Source: Superficieibacter electus (GTDB lineage Bacteria; Pseudomonadota; Gammaproteobacteria; Enterobacterales; Enterobacteriaceae). Taken from it: DNA of 64,000 nucleotides. The translations under genes were made by a program, and so were the position numbers. This document shows, in pieces, positions 7,539 to 16,279 of the stretch; positions within the stretch are counted from its first letter, which is position 1, and the number at the start of each line of letters is the position of its first letter. The notes beneath the pieces are model-generated. The model searched no databases. It was not told the origin of the DNA and was given only the letters and a program-made list of their open reading frames with translations. Location: positions 1 to 64,000 of the forward strand of contig NZ_PQGD01000022.1 of NCBI RefSeq assembly GCF_002915575.1, written 5' to 3'.

Positions 7539-10393
7539 ACCGTGGCAGGCTCCTGTTGTTTATCCGTCAGACCGCGCAGACGGTCCAGATTCTGCGCGAC
7601 GCGTTTTGCCGCCTCGAGTTCGCTGCAGTGAAATTCATTCATCAGCGCCCGGCGTTCGGCTTTCTCTTCTTTTTCCGTCATGCCCAGTGCCAGGAAGAGA
7701 CTGGGCGGCACGGCACGAAACAGCGCTTCGATCCGTTTCGCCAGCACCACGCCTTCCGTATAACACCCCGACAGTTTACTGGCGGAAAGCAGCACCGATT
7801 CCTGCTCCGGCGTGAGCGCGCGGAAACGGCTGATATCTTTGACCTCCTCCGGGGGCATGGTCAGACAAATCCACCATTCCGCCATGTTCAGCATTTTTTC
7901 GGCAATATCCGGGTAGTCTTTAAGGTTCTGGGTGGCCAGCCACAGCCAGGCACCGAGCTTACGCCACATCTTGACCACCTTCGTCATGTAGGGCGACAGC
8001 AGCGGGTTGACCGTCACGATATGCGCCTCATCCACCGTGAAGACAATATCCCGGCCCAGGAACTGGTCACGCTCCGCGATGTTGTTGATCATGTTGGTCA
8101 TCGAGACCATGGTCAGGGCCATCTGCGCCTCGTAACCCTCACGCGCCAGATGCCCCAGGTCGACCAGCGTCACGTCCGCTTCCGGCCACAGCTCCCCTTC
8201 GCGGTTGAACAGCTCCGCTTCAAAGCTCCCGGCCTGAGTGAACATGCCCAGGGATTCCGCCATTTCCGCCGCTTTCGCCTTGCGCTGAGCATTGCGGACA
8301 TTGATGACGCCCTCATCGTTGTCAGAGGCAATGTCGTACAGCGCCTTCTGCAGGTCAGACGGCAGCATCTGCCGCCCTTCCTTATACGTGGCATGTGCCG
8401 CCATCAGCAGCGCCTCACGTATCATCGCCCTGTCGGCACGCTTAAGGTCAGCCTCTTCTTTCGGGTCGCCGCCGGTGATCATCATGCGCGCGGAGATTTC
8501 CATTTCACCGAGAACGTCACGCTTGTCATCCTCGCCATCGTCGTCCGTGTCGATATCAGGCAGGTCGCTCTCATCCACGGCCTGGGCGGCCAGGCCTTCT
8601 TCCACCAGTTTGTGAGCATCAGCAAACGGCGGCAGACTGACGCCGCTTCCGGGTTTGACGCTGATTTTATTCACCGTCAGCCCGAGGCTGTCAAAGAAGT
8701 CGGCCAGCAGGCCGAACGAGTTGCCGGCCTCCGCAATAAACAGCCGCGGACGATGGACGGCCATCAGCTGGGAGAGCGCGGCACACAGCGTGGCCGACTT
8801 GCCCGCCCCGGTCGGGCCGAACAACAGCAGATGCGCGTTCTGGGTGCGGTCGAGCTTGTTGAGCGGATCGAATGTAAGGGTATCCCCGCCGCGGTTGAAA
8901 AAGCTGAAGCCGGGATGCCCCGTGCCGGTTTCCCGCCCGGTTACCGGCAAAAGTCCTGCCAGGTGCTGAACCCATGTCAGACGGGTATACCAGTGTTTTT
9001 TGTCGCTGTCCGGGTTAAAGCACATCGGCAGCGCCCGCAGCCAGCTGTTCAGCGGACCTTCTTCAAACTCCGGCCGTACCGGCTGCAGACCGGCCCCTAG
9101 CAATACGGTGGACAGCTCCAGCCGCTTGCGCTTCAGGCTGGTCATGTCGTCGCCGCGCAGCAGGAAGGTGATCCCCGCCCGGTACAGCTTGTGCCGGTTG
9201 CCCAGATACTCTTTGACCGTCTTCACATCCTGGCGGACGCGGCCCGACTCGGTATTCTCACCGACCGCATTTTTCGACAGCCGGTTAAACTGCTCTTCAA
9301 GCCGGTCCTGGGGCTGTACCACCACGGTCATGCACACCATGGTCCCTTCCGGAAACATATCCATCAGGGCATTAATTTTCTTTTCACCCCGGCTTTTCTC
9401 GCCGGTCAGGGTGCCCGGCTCCGGCGGTGTACGCAGTTTTTCCACCGCCACCGCGCAGTGCGGCTTGTTGTCAATCCACCACACGCCGTTTTCCGGGTCT
9501 GAAACCGGCGGCGTGAACCACAGGGTTTCGGCAAAATCATTGCTGACCGGCACGGTGCCTTCAGGTGTCTCGCGCGGGTCTGCGTAAGCAGCCTGCCGAT
9601 AGAGCGTGGTTTTCTCCACCCAGTCCGGTGACGGATTGAACAGCCGCAGCAGCCAGCCATGCACCTGCAGGCCGTTCTGCCGGGTGCAGCGGATCCCCGC
9701 CCCGCCCAGGGCATTAACGACCCGGTCACACACCTGATTGAGCATCGCCACCGGCGGCATCGGATCCCGGCTTTTACCAAGCCAGCGATAAACAACCATC
9801 CGGGTGCGGCGCTGCTGCCCGCGCCACGGCTGGCCGGTAATCAGCGAGTCAGTAAAAAGTCCCTCAGGCCGGGAGATACTGCGGATATGGCGCTCCATTT
9901 CACCCAGCCAGGCGTCGGTAAACGCCGTGCGCTGTGCATGTGGTTTGACATACCCGCGCAGCCTGTCCAGGTACGCGTCAGTGTCGTCCTCGTCCTGGCA
10001 GAAGAACTGCACGACCCAGGGATTCACGTCATGTTCATCAAAGCTGTCCTGAAGTGCATCCTCAACCGAGTCCCGGATCTGCTCCAGGCGCTCTTCGGTT
10101 CGCCCTTCGGTCGCCACCGGTGTCACATCATAAACGGCCCCCACCGACACGCCGTCATCAAGCAGGAGACACTGCTCTTCATCGAGAAATTCTGCCCAGG
10201 GCAAAAAGTCAATGATGGACGGATTGGCGTGATAAACCTTCTCCTCATCCTGGCGCGTCATTTTCCCGGGGCGCTTCAGAGGTTGCCGGCCCTTCACGGC
10301 CGCGGTCAGGGTTTCATCTGCCTGAACGGACTGGCCGTCATCAACCGGCGTCTGCCGGTCGGTGGATTTATTACGCGTAAACAGTGAAAGCAT
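7535..10393 (-). CDS. traC: Conjugative transfer ATPase TraC, PFL_4706 type (TIGR03744)
   Basis: 952 residues, the VirB4/TraC-type motor of the secretion channel. Walker A GPTGAGKSA lies at about residue 525 and Walker B VFTVDEAHIV at about 784, followed by the conserved TQNLKDYPDIAEKMLNMAEWW motif-Q region. The long N-terminal half (HANPSIIDFLPWAEFLDEE and onward) is typical of the PFL_4706 subfamily and carries VirB4 N-domain features. VirB4 ATPases sit at the cytoplasmic base of the T4SS and power pilus assembly and substrate transfer. The start overlaps the stop of the TIGR03751 lipoprotein gene by one base. Confidence 0.93.
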   Translation of the reverse strand: MLSLFTRNKSTDRQTPVDDGQSVQADETLTAAVKGRQPLKRPGKMTRQDEEKVYHANPSIIDFLPWAEFLDEEQCLLLDDGVSVGAVYDVTPVATEGRTEERLEQIRDSVEDALQDSFDEHDVNPWVVQFFCQDEDDTDAYLDRLRGYVKPHAQRTAFTDAWLGEMERHIRSISRPEGLFTDSLITGQPWRGQQRRTRMVVYRWLGKSRDPMPPVAMLNQVCDRVVNALGGAGIRCTRQNGLQVHGWLLRLFNPSPDWVEKTTLYRQAAYADPRETPEGTVPVSNDFAETLWFTPPVSDPENGVWWIDNKPHCAVAVEKLRTPPEPGTLTGEKSRGEKKINALMDMFPEGTMVCMTVVVQPQDRLEEQFNRLSKNAVGENTESGRVRQDVKTVKEYLGNRHKLYRAGITFLLRGDDMTSLKRKRLELSTVLLGAGLQPVRPEFEEGPLNSWLRALPMCFNPDSDKKHWYTRLTWVQHLAGLLPVTGRETGTGHPGFSFFNRGGDTLTFDPLNKLDRTQNAHLLLFGPTGAGKSATLCAALSQLMAVHRPRLFIAEAGNSFGLLADFFDSLGLTVNKISVKPGSGVSLPPFADAHKLVEEGLAAQAVDESDLPDIDTDDDGEDDKRDVLGEMEISARMMITGGDPKEEADLKRADRAMIREALLMAAHATYKEGRQMLPSDLQKALYDIASDNDEGVINVRNAQRKAKAAEMAESLGMFTQAGSFEAELFNREGELWPEADVTLVDLGHLAREGYEAQMALTMVSMTNMINNIAERDQFLGRDIVFTVDEAHIVTVNPLLSPYMTKVVKMWRKLGAWLWLATQNLKDYPDIAEKMLNMAEWWICLTMPPEEVKDISRFRALTPEQESVLLSASKLSGCYTEGVVLAKRIEALFRAVPPSLFLALGMTEKEEKAERRALMNEFHCSELEAAKRVAQNLDRLRGLTDKQQEPATV

Positions 10394-10803
10394 TACAGGG
10401 CCTCCGTGCGCTCGCCAGGCATGGCATACTGCGTCTGGCTGTAGAACGGGAACACAGTGCTGTAACCCGGCACCGGCGTGTTACCGTCTGCCAGATGGGG
10501 ATACAGGTACATCACCATGTCGGGGTTGGGCAGCCGGGGAAACTGCTGGGTGATTTCGCTTTCCTGAGTACGGCTGTAGCTGCGGTCGGCCTGCGCGTCC
10601 GCCTGCGTTTCGCTGCCCGTCAGCGGGCGTCGCAGCGTGTCGCGGGCCGCCGCAGACTGGCGGGAAGTACTGCCGCCACCGTCCGCCCCGTTCCACAGTT
10701 CAAGCATGGTGTTATCGCCCGCCGGCAGCATTTCCTCTTTGGAGGTTGAGCAGCCGCTGAGCATTACACAGCTCAGGGCCAGAATGAAAACCGTTCTGTA
10801 CAT
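10393..10803 (-). CDS. Conjugative transfer lipoprotein (TIGR03751; TraV/VirB7-like role)
   Basis: 136 residues from the ATG at 10803; longer in-frame starts exist but AAAGGAGA lies just upstream of this one. A lipoprotein signal peptide is clear (TVFILALSCVMLSGC, lipobox LSGC at about residue 19). The mature protein is hydrophilic and ends with GYSTVFPFYSQTQYAMPGERTEAL. In this T4SS class it is the outer-membrane lipoprotein of the core complex, acting with the TraB- and TraK-like proteins encoded just upstream. Confidence 0.85.
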   Translation of the reverse strand: MYRTVFILALSCVMLSGCSTSKEEMLPAGDNTMLELWNGADGGGSTSRQSAAARDTLRRPLTGSETQADAQADRSYSRTQESEITQQFPRLPNPDMVMYLYPHLADGNTPVPGYSTVFPFYSQTQYAMPGERTEAL

Positions 10804-11198
10804 TACCGGTATCTCCTTTGTGAGGCGGCCGGATCGTAACCGCCGCAGATAAAAACGAACGCACTGACATTCAGCAGGTGCCCCAGCTCCCGTAATGTCA
10901 TACGCGGGCAGTAAAGCCGGCGCGGGATTTTCGGGCTGCGCCACGAAACGGCACACTCCCGGGCACTGAGCGGCAGGGAGAACCTGCCGATATCCAGTAA
11001 AAGCTGGCCATTGCGCCAGCGCAGTAAAGGTGCGCCGGCAGGCAACAGCGCGACGGGTCGCAGCAACAGAACCGCAGAAGACGCAGGGATCACGTCAATA
11101 TGCCAGCCTGCCCCGTCGCTGAACATCCAGCACACGGATGAAAGAGGGAAAAACGTTATCTGTCCCGCCATGGCCGTGTACTCAGTCCAGTCCGCCAT
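10803..11198 (-). CDS. Small conserved ICE protein between TIGR03752 and the lipoprotein gene
   Basis: About 131 residues if started at the ATG at 11198 (MADWTEY), overlapping the end of the TraB-like gene by 17 bp; an ATG at 11171 (MAGQITFF) would give 122. The protein is beta-rich with a hydrophobic core (DVIPASSAVLLLRPVALLPAG, LLDIGRFSLPL) and Cys residues. No signal peptide is evident. The stop codon shares a base with the next gene's start. I do not recognise the family; its conserved spacing suggests a real T4SS accessory gene. Confidence 0.55.
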   Translation of the reverse strand: MADWTEYTAMAGQITFFPLSSVCWMFSDGAGWHIDVIPASSAVLLLRPVALLPAGAPLLRWRNGQLLLDIGRFSLPLSARECAVSWRSPKIPRRLYCPRMTLRELGHLLNVSAFVFICGGYDPAASQRRYR

Positions 11199-12681
11199 TG
11201 TCACTGACGCCACCCGGCAGGGTGAAGTCGTAGCGCACCTTACGGCCCTTATCTTCATAATCAATGGCCAGCTGACGGGTGATATGCACGGCGAGACGGG
11301 CACCGGGCGGCACATAAATGGCATCAAACGTCATCCCGTAACGCTGTTTGATCCAGTCGGTGGTTTCAGACATGCCGCCGGAAATGGCTTTCCCCAGCGC
11401 CGCCTGTCCGGCGTCGCCGGTCATGGTGGCGGAAATGCCATTCACGTTGTTCTGCGTCGTGTACTGCCCCTGGCTCATCGCTTCACCCGCCGCACCGGCA
11501 GCCGACAGGCCAAAGATGGTGGGCAGGTAGGTGGAGGCGTTGGACTTACGTTCGCCGCCAATGCACGGGATCCCGTTTTCATCCGAAATCCAACCGATAC
11601 CGCCACTGGTGCCGGTATCCTGTTTAGCCTGAGCGTTATTATTTTGCCCGCCGGCGTTGTTACTGGTGTCGGGTCTGGGGAGGGTGCGCACCGTACCGTC
11701 GGAAAAAACAAAGGTGACGCTGTTAACCTGCCCGCGCACGCAGGACAGCGTCCAGTCGCCGCTGGCCGTCCCCGAAACAATCGCCCCTTCGACGTCCGGT
11801 AACTCGATGCCGTTCGCCGTCAGGTTATCCTTACCGATAAGCACCTTGAACGGATAAGGATCGGTCACGGTGCCGTTGATGGGCACCCGGCCAAGCAGTG
11901 CCGTCATGGCGCGGCTGCCGACCAGCGTGGAATTTTCCGGCAGCGTGTAAACCGGCTCGGCGCTCTCTTCCGCCCCTTTTTCATTCGTCCGTCCCTTCAC
12001 TTTCTGCTCATAGGCGGCTTTCTGGCGGGTCAGCTCATTTTCCCCCAGAAAAGAGGTCGGGAACTGAGGTGAGGCTTTGCCGCTGGCCGCATCCCGCGGA
12101 TCCGTCTCTTTCTGGTCCGTCGGCGCGACCCACATCATGCCGTCACTGCCCTGAGAAGCGCTCCCCCCGGTGCTGCTGCCCATGCCGTCCAGTCCCAGCC
12201 CCAGCGGGATATCGCTGTCCGCCGTTTTTTTCTCGCTGTCAGGCTTTTTGAGTTTGTCAGTCAGCTCCTGGATTTTCGCCGTCAGGCTCAGTTGTTCGTT
12301 CTGAAGCTGAGCCTGCCGCTTGTCGTACTGCTCGCGCAGGCCATTAACGGCCTCATTCACCTGTCCTGAAACGTCCTGATTGCGCCGGCGCAACCGTTCG
12401 TTTTCTTTCACCAAATCCGCGTTCTGCTTATCCAGCGTTTTCTGGCGGTCACGCACATCGTTCAGCCGGCCGATGAGCGTGCGCAGGGTGTCCTCCGGCG
12501 TGTCGCCTTCCACCCCCAGCGCCTTCAGTTCATCCGGCGAGAGGTTTTTCAGGGAGCCGCTTTGTTTTGCCTGAGGTTGTTCTGCCGGTTCGTTTTTGCA
12601 GCTTTTGAGCCCCACGGCCAGCCCGGCAATCACCACGGCCGGCACGATAAACTTCACCAGGGCATTAGATTTAATCTGCAT
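11182..12681 (-). CDS. TraB/VirB10-like conjugation protein, PFL_4705 type (TIGR03752)
   Basis: 499 residues. A short cytoplasmic N-terminus is followed by a membrane anchor (ALVKFIVPAVVIAGLAVGL, residues 7-26). Next come a long coiled coil (about residues 60-140: DVRDRQKTLDKQNADLVKENERLRRR), a Gly/Ser-rich linker and a C-terminal beta-barrel-like domain (LVGSRAMTALLGRVPINGTVTDPYPFK, YVPPGARLAVHITRQL). This layout is that of TraB/VirB10, which spans the envelope and couples inner-membrane ATPases to the outer-membrane pore. It overlaps the TIGR03749-type gene by about 11 bp. Confidence 0.9.
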   Translation of the reverse strand: MQIKSNALVKFIVPAVVIAGLAVGLKSCKNEPAEQPQAKQSGSLKNLSPDELKALGVEGDTPEDTLRTLIGRLNDVRDRQKTLDKQNADLVKENERLRRRNQDVSGQVNEAVNGLREQYDKRQAQLQNEQLSLTAKIQELTDKLKKPDSEKKTADSDIPLGLGLDGMGSSTGGSASQGSDGMMWVAPTDQKETDPRDAASGKASPQFPTSFLGENELTRQKAAYEQKVKGRTNEKGAEESAEPVYTLPENSTLVGSRAMTALLGRVPINGTVTDPYPFKVLIGKDNLTANGIELPDVEGAIVSGTASGDWTLSCVRGQVNSVTFVFSDGTVRTLPRPDTSNNAGGQNNNAQAKQDTGTSGGIGWISDENGIPCIGGERKSNASTYLPTIFGLSAAGAAGEAMSQGQYTTQNNVNGISATMTGDAGQAALGKAISGGMSETTDWIKQRYGMTFDAIYVPPGARLAVHITRQLAIDYEDKGRKVRYDFTLPGGVSDNGGLD

Positions 12682-13621
12682 GGCGGGCCTCCTGTTTTAC
12701 CGTGCGGGTCGCTTTACGCAGTGCAGACGGCTCAGCAATGAATGCGCTCTCCGGACGACCGGCGGTCACCACATACACCGTGGTGGTGTCTTCAGGCGTG
12801 CCGGCCGGACCGACCCAGCGGTGCTGGAAGGTGGCGGACACAAACTGTCCCTGCAGCGAGCGTGGATCCAGAACGACCTTACGGCTGCCGGTGTTCGTGA
12901 GCCTGAGTGCCACCACGCTGCGGTTTGCCACACCCCAGCCAGCCAGCGGCGTGACCGTTAATGGTTCAGAGGGATACAGCGTGCTGACACGTCGGGGCAG
13001 ATGAGGATTGACCGGATGAATACCCGGGACCGCCTCGACCGTACGTGCCGGAGCATAAAGGCTCTGAGCGGCATATCGGGTCAGCAGCACCGGGATGGGG
13101 GCGCTGTAGCGGATTTTTTTACGCTTTGCCTGAGTACCATCATCGCTGCCGGTGGGAGCAGATGAGCCTGATCCGGAAGCAGCCCGGTCTGCACCACCTG
13201 GCTGACCGGCCGCATCGCCGGCGTGACTCAGCGTGCTGACATCACCGCTGTAGACCAGCCGCACCGGCTCAGTCGGCCCTTTTTCACCGGCGGCGATATC
13301 AAACAGCAGAACCTCGCCGCTTTCCACATCCTGCAGCTGCACCCGCGTCTGCGGAAAGGCGCTGTCGGCTTTCAGGTAGACGGCTCCCCCGGTGCTCTGC
13401 ACCCGGAGTTTACCGTTAAGCGCCGGCGGAAAACCGACGCGGACGTTTTTGTCCACAAAGACCACCCGCTCCTGCCCCACCTTCAGGGGGATCTGCAGCG
13501 GAATACGCTCCCATTTCATCAGCTCATCTGCGCCGGCAGGACGTGATACCAGCATTGCCAGGGGCAGCAGGGCGAAGGACAGCGCCATCAGCCCGGCGCG
13601 GTAGTGGGGGTTTTTACTCAT
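12671..13621 (-). CDS. TraK/VirB9-like conjugation protein, PFL_4704 type (TIGR03749)
   Basis: About 316 residues. The N-terminal signal peptide (LMALSFALLPLAMLVSRPAGA) is followed by an all-beta secretin-like region (ELMKWERIPLQIPLKVGQERVVFVDKNVRVGF). A Ser/Gly linker near residue 160 precedes a C-terminal domain with LRLTNTGSRKVVLDPRSLQGQFVSATFQHR. This fits TraK, the periplasmic/outer-membrane core subunit partnering the lipoprotein and TraB. The ATG at 13621 overlaps the upstream stop codon (TGATG). A GTG one codon earlier is also possible. Confidence 0.88.
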   Translation of the reverse strand: MSKNPHYRAGLMALSFALLPLAMLVSRPAGADELMKWERIPLQIPLKVGQERVVFVDKNVRVGFPPALNGKLRVQSTGGAVYLKADSAFPQTRVQLQDVESGEVLLFDIAAGEKGPTEPVRLVYSGDVSTLSHAGDAAGQPGGADRAASGSGSSAPTGSDDGTQAKRKKIRYSAPIPVLLTRYAAQSLYAPARTVEAVPGIHPVNPHLPRRVSTLYPSEPLTVTPLAGWGVANRSVVALRLTNTGSRKVVLDPRSLQGQFVSATFQHRWVGPAGTPEDTTTVYVVTAGRPESAFIAEPSALRKATRTVKQEARHAD

Positions 13622-14280
13622 CACTGAAACACTCCTGACTTCTCCGGTTTAGGTGCAGGCGGTGCCGCCTCCAGACGCTGGGGCACACCGGCATAACAGT
13701 CCAGCGCCAGCCCGAACGGGTTGCGCTCCGCATCACCTTCCCAGCGCACCACTTTAAGCGGGTAACGTACCAGGGCGCGTTTGACCGGCTCGGCATGGAA
13801 ATATTCGTCGGCCACCACGTCCAGGCGGGCAATCCAGTGATCGCGATCCTGTACGGTCACGCTCTGTGACTGGTAACCGCGACCAGGCACTTCATACACC
13901 ACGCGCACGCGGTCGGTGAGCTCCCCGGCGTCACCGCGTTTCTTTGCATCCGCTTTCAGGAAATCCTGACAGGACGGCGTCAGATACGGCGACAGCGCAT
14001 TGATTTTGGCGGAATAATCCACCTCGCCGTTTTTCGGCCAGGCATTGAGCTGCTGAAAAATGTAGAACGCAAAGGAGTAGACCGTCGGGGGCGGCACTTC
14101 CCACCAGGGCCGCGTGCTGCCGGTACGTAAATCCGGCGGGTTATGCACGGTCAGCTTGCTGGGTGCCAGCATCCAGCCTGCACAGGTGAATAAAAGGAAA
14201 AAGGCAAGCACGGCGCAGGCGATGCGCAGCGTCTGAATATGCTGGTCGCGGTCTTTTACCGCATGGCGAAAACGGCTCAT
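13621..14280 (-). CDS. TraE/VirB8-like conjugation protein, PFL_4703 type (TIGR03746)
   Basis: 219 residues. One membrane segment lies near the N-terminus (IACAVLAFFLLFTCAGWML, residues 22-41) and a periplasmic NTF2-like domain follows (TRPWWEVPPPTVYSFAFYIFQQLNAWPKNG, ending in DVVADEYFHAEPVKRALVRYPLKVVRWE). Architecture and position match TraE/VirB8, the inner-membrane assembly factor of the T4SS. The start overlaps the TIGR03750-type gene by 4 bp. Confidence 0.87.
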   Translation of the reverse strand: MSRFRHAVKDRDQHIQTLRIACAVLAFFLLFTCAGWMLAPSKLTVHNPPDLRTGSTRPWWEVPPPTVYSFAFYIFQQLNAWPKNGEVDYSAKINALSPYLTPSCQDFLKADAKKRGDAGELTDRVRVVYEVPGRGYQSQSVTVQDRDHWIARLDVVADEYFHAEPVKRALVRYPLKVVRWEGDAERNPFGLALDCYAGVPQRLEAAPPAPKPEKSGVFQ

Positions 14281-14633
14281 GAGGCTCTCCTGTTACGTTT
14301 CACTGACCAGCCCCGGGCATCCACAATCAGTTTCGGATTGCCCATCCCCAGCCGGCGTTTTTTCGTCTCCAGTCGCTGCCAGAGCCAGTTCTCGGGCTTA
14401 CCGCGCTTGAGCCTGGCCATCCAGCGGCCGCCGAACCAGACGAGCAGCAGCGGCATGACCAGCAGGCCGGTGGGAACGACAACCCAGCCGGCAAGCGGGA
14501 TAAACGGCAGTGACAGGAGCAGACCCGCACCCGCGCCGGCAAGGGCTGCCAGCCCCATCTCATGGGTGGTAAACCCGCGAAATACCACGGGCTCACTGTT
14601 GAGACGGTCAGGTAAAAAACGAATGGTCTGCAT
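14277..14633 (-). CDS. TraL/VirB3-like conjugation protein (TIGR03750)
   Basis: 118 residues. The family signature near the N-terminus reads IRFLPDRLNSEPVVFRGFTTHEM. Two adjacent membrane hairpin segments follow at about residues 30-70 (GLAALAGAGAGLLLSLPFIPLAGWVVVPTGLLVMPLLLVWFGG), then a basic tail. This is the TraL/VirB3-type small inner-membrane protein that associates with the TraC/VirB4 ATPase. It overlaps the start of the TIGR03746-type gene by 4 bp. Confidence 0.86.
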   Translation of the reverse strand: MQTIRFLPDRLNSEPVVFRGFTTHEMGLAALAGAGAGLLLSLPFIPLAGWVVVPTGLLVMPLLLVWFGGRWMARLKRGKPENWLWQRLETKKRRLGMGNPKLIVDARGWSVKRNRRAS

Positions 14634-14645
14634 CGTCGCAGGCTC

Positions 14646-15041
14646 CTACAACAGAATGTCGGCAGACTTGCCGAGCAGCCAGATAACGGCAACCAGCAGC
14701 ACCACACCCACCACCACAATGGCCCCGAATTTGGTCCAGGTGGCTTTCTCATTGCGGACTTCGGTGAAGGTGTGCAGGGCGGCAATGGCAACGTTGATAA
14801 AGGCAACGGCCGCCACGACCAGCCCCCCGATAACAATGCCGTCCTGCAGGTAGCCCTTGATTTGTCCGGACAGCCCGCTTCCGCCTCCGGATTCAGGCGC
14901 TTCAACGCTTGGCAAGTCCGCAAAGGCCGGTTTGCAGGTGAGCCAGCCCAGGAGGGCAAGCGTACCGGCGCGGGTCAGCGTACGACTGGCGAGACGGCGC
15001 AGGCGGGCAACAACAGACTCAGAATGGTGCATGGAATTCAT
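14646..15041 (-). CDS. Pilin-like membrane protein, PFL_4702 type (TIGR03745)
   Basis: 131 residues. A signal peptide (LTRAGTLALLGWLTCKPAFA, cleavage near residue 41) precedes a Gly/Ser-rich segment and two hydrophobic helices (IVIGGLVVAAVAFINVAIAAL, AIVVVGVVLLVAVIWLLG). Size, processing site and two-helix layout are those of a VirB2/TraA-type pilin or pilin-like subunit. The position directly before the TraL- and TraE-like genes supports that role, which is inferred. Confidence 0.83.
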   Translation of the reverse strand: MNSMHHSESVVARLRRLASRTLTRAGTLALLGWLTCKPAFADLPSVEAPESGGGSGLSGQIKGYLQDGIVIGGLVVAAVAFINVAIAALHTFTEVRNEKATWTKFGAIVVVGVVLLVAVIWLLGKSADILL

Positions 15042-15067
15042 CTCCTGACTTAACGTTCATAATCGGG

Positions 15068-15310
15068 TTAACTGGCAAACATCCAGATACACACAAGCAA
15101 CAGCAGCACGGTGCGGACGGCAAAACGCCCCAGGGCCGCGTCCCGCACTTTGGTGTTACTCCAGCCGGTCCAGACATCCGACAGCGCCCACGCGGCCCAT
15201 AAAAAAAGAAATGCCAGCAGTGCCCCGATGCAGAGCAGATGAAGGATGTTCACATCAAGACTGCCGGAGCCGGCTTTAAACGCGTTCGTTTGTTCGGATG
15301 TCATGGGCAT
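15068..15310 (-). CDS. Small membrane protein, PFL_4701 type (TIGR03758)
   Basis: 80 residues with two membrane segments (LHLLCIGALLAFLFLWAAWALS, residues 24-45, and FAVRTVLLLLVCIWMFAS at the very C-terminus). The TIGR03758 pattern is visible around NAFKAGSG and TGWSNTKV. It lies between the RAQPRD and pilin-like genes and shares its first base with the end of the former. It may be a second pilin-like or channel-associated subunit; the function has not been established biochemically. Confidence 0.8.
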   Translation of the reverse strand: MPMTSEQTNAFKAGSGSLDVNILHLLCIGALLAFLFLWAAWALSDVWTGWSNTKVRDAALGRFAVRTVLLLLVCIWMFAS

Positions 15311-15663
15311 CAGGGCCGCTCCCGCCGGTAATTACCGGCCACATAAGACGGGTCACGCGGTTGCGCGCGGGAGGGCTCCAGATAGCGGTCAATGCCGCTG
15401 CGGATGGTGTTGAGATCGGATGTGGCCTGACGGTAATCAAAGAAAAAGCGGCCACGGTCAGCCGGGTCGGCCTGTGCAGCCGCCACGCGGGCCCGTTCAA
15501 GCGACGCCTGAACCTGGTCCAGCTGACGCTGAACAGACGCAAGCTCGTCTTTCTCGGATGCCTGTGCAGCAGCTGATGCCAGAAAGGTCAGCAATACCAG
15601 GCCAGTGATGCCCGGGACACGACGGTTGCGCCGCATGGCCGGACGATTTGAGTTCATACGCAC
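15310..15663 (-). CDS. RAQPRD-family ICE protein (TIGR01690)
   Basis: 117 residues with the diagnostic Arg-Ala-Gln-Pro-Arg-Asp motif near residue 102, which names the family. An exported N-terminus (ITGLVLLTFLASAAAQASEKDEL) is followed by a helical segment (VQRQLDQVQASLERARVAAAQA), so it is a small periplasmic protein. It is the first gene of the channel block (RAQPRD to TraC) and has AGG-type ribosome-binding bases 5-8 nt before the start. A promoter for this block probably lies in 15664-15835. Confidence 0.92.
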   Translation of the reverse strand: MRMNSNRPAMRRNRRVPGITGLVLLTFLASAAAQASEKDELASVQRQLDQVQASLERARVAAAQADPADRGRFFFDYRQATSDLNTIRSGIDRYLEPSRAQPRDPSYVAGNYRRERP

Positions 15664-15835
15664 CTCCAGAAGGATTAAGGGGTGCGGACAGGATGCGGAA
15701 GAGGGAGCGTCGGGTCAGCGATAAACCCTAAACAGGAATTTCAAAATTAATTGCAGGTCAGTGCCGGTGGCAGGTTTAGCTGTAAATAAAGGTTCATTGT
15801 GATATTAAGAAAACTCAACGGTAAACAGAGGGAAA

Positions 15836-16189
15836 ATGAAAATGATGAAGACTGTTCTGAAGGCCACGTTAATCACTGCACTGATTACCGGCCCTGTTCT
15901 TGCGGCCGACGGTACTGGCAAAGTCCAACTTTCAGACCTGCATTTCGCCACAGCAGCAAATGGTTTGCAGCAAATTGAAGGCACGGGAACAAACGTGTCA
16001 GGTGGGCCTGTGAAGACTGTAATTGTCAAATTCAACTTGCTTCAGAATGGGGCAGTAATAGGAAATACGGCAGCGATGGCTGAAAATCTGGAGCCGGGTC
16101 AGCAATGGAAGCTACAGGCACCCTACGACAGCATAACCAACAAGCCAGACAGCTTCAAAGTGACAGAACTGACGGTATTTAATAACTGA
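15836..16189 (+). CDS. Secreted FxLYD-domain-like protein (cargo)
   Basis: 117 residues: signal peptide (KTVLKATLITALITGPVLAAD), then a single beta-sandwich like FxLYD domains (ITGTGTNVSG-type turn followed by KTVIVKFNLLQNGAVIGNTAAMAENLEPGQQWKLQAP). Domains of this kind occur in periplasmic or surface proteins of unknown function. The start could be either of two ATGs a few codons apart (MKMMKT). It runs against the conjugation operon between RAQPRD and TIGR03747 and has a more AT-rich composition, so it is probably an inserted accessory gene with its own promoter. Confidence 0.7.
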   Translation: MKMMKTVLKATLITALITGPVLAADGTGKVQLSDLHFATAANGLQQIEGTGTNVSGGPVKTVIVKFNLLQNGAVIGNTAAMAENLEPGQQWKLQAPYDSITNKPDSFKVTELTVFNN

Positions 16190-16237
16190 CACTGACGCGC
16201 CAGTAACAGTGGTTTCATGGCTTGTCTGCTGACGGCA

Positions 16238-16263
16238 GGCGCGCAAAACAAGTTTTGCACGCC
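16238..16263. terminator. Hairpin between convergent genes
   Basis: Inverted repeat GCAAAAC-AA-GTTTTGC extended by GGCG/CGCC arms with a single internal mismatch. It lies between the FxLYD gene (ends 16189) and the convergent TIGR03747-type gene (ends 16280). No long T-tract follows, so termination efficiency is uncertain. Confidence 0.5.
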
Positions 16264-16279
16264 TCCGTCCAGCCCTGAT

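Noticed and set aside
7529-9100. 523-codon open frame on the plus strand
   Set aside because: It lies wholly antisense to the TraC ATPase gene, has His/Arg/Gln-rich non-protein-like composition and matches no family; an artefact of the high GC codon pattern.
9659-10387. 242-codon open frame on the plus strand
   Set aside because: Antisense to the N-terminal part of the TraC gene, no ribosome-binding site, low-credibility composition.
10804-10956. N-terminal extension of the conjugative lipoprotein
   Set aside because: The longer in-frame start would bury the lipoprotein signal; the start at 10803 has a good ribosome-binding site.
11011-11802. 263-codon open frame on the plus strand
   Set aside because: Antisense to the TraB-like gene; no start signals and no recognisable domain.
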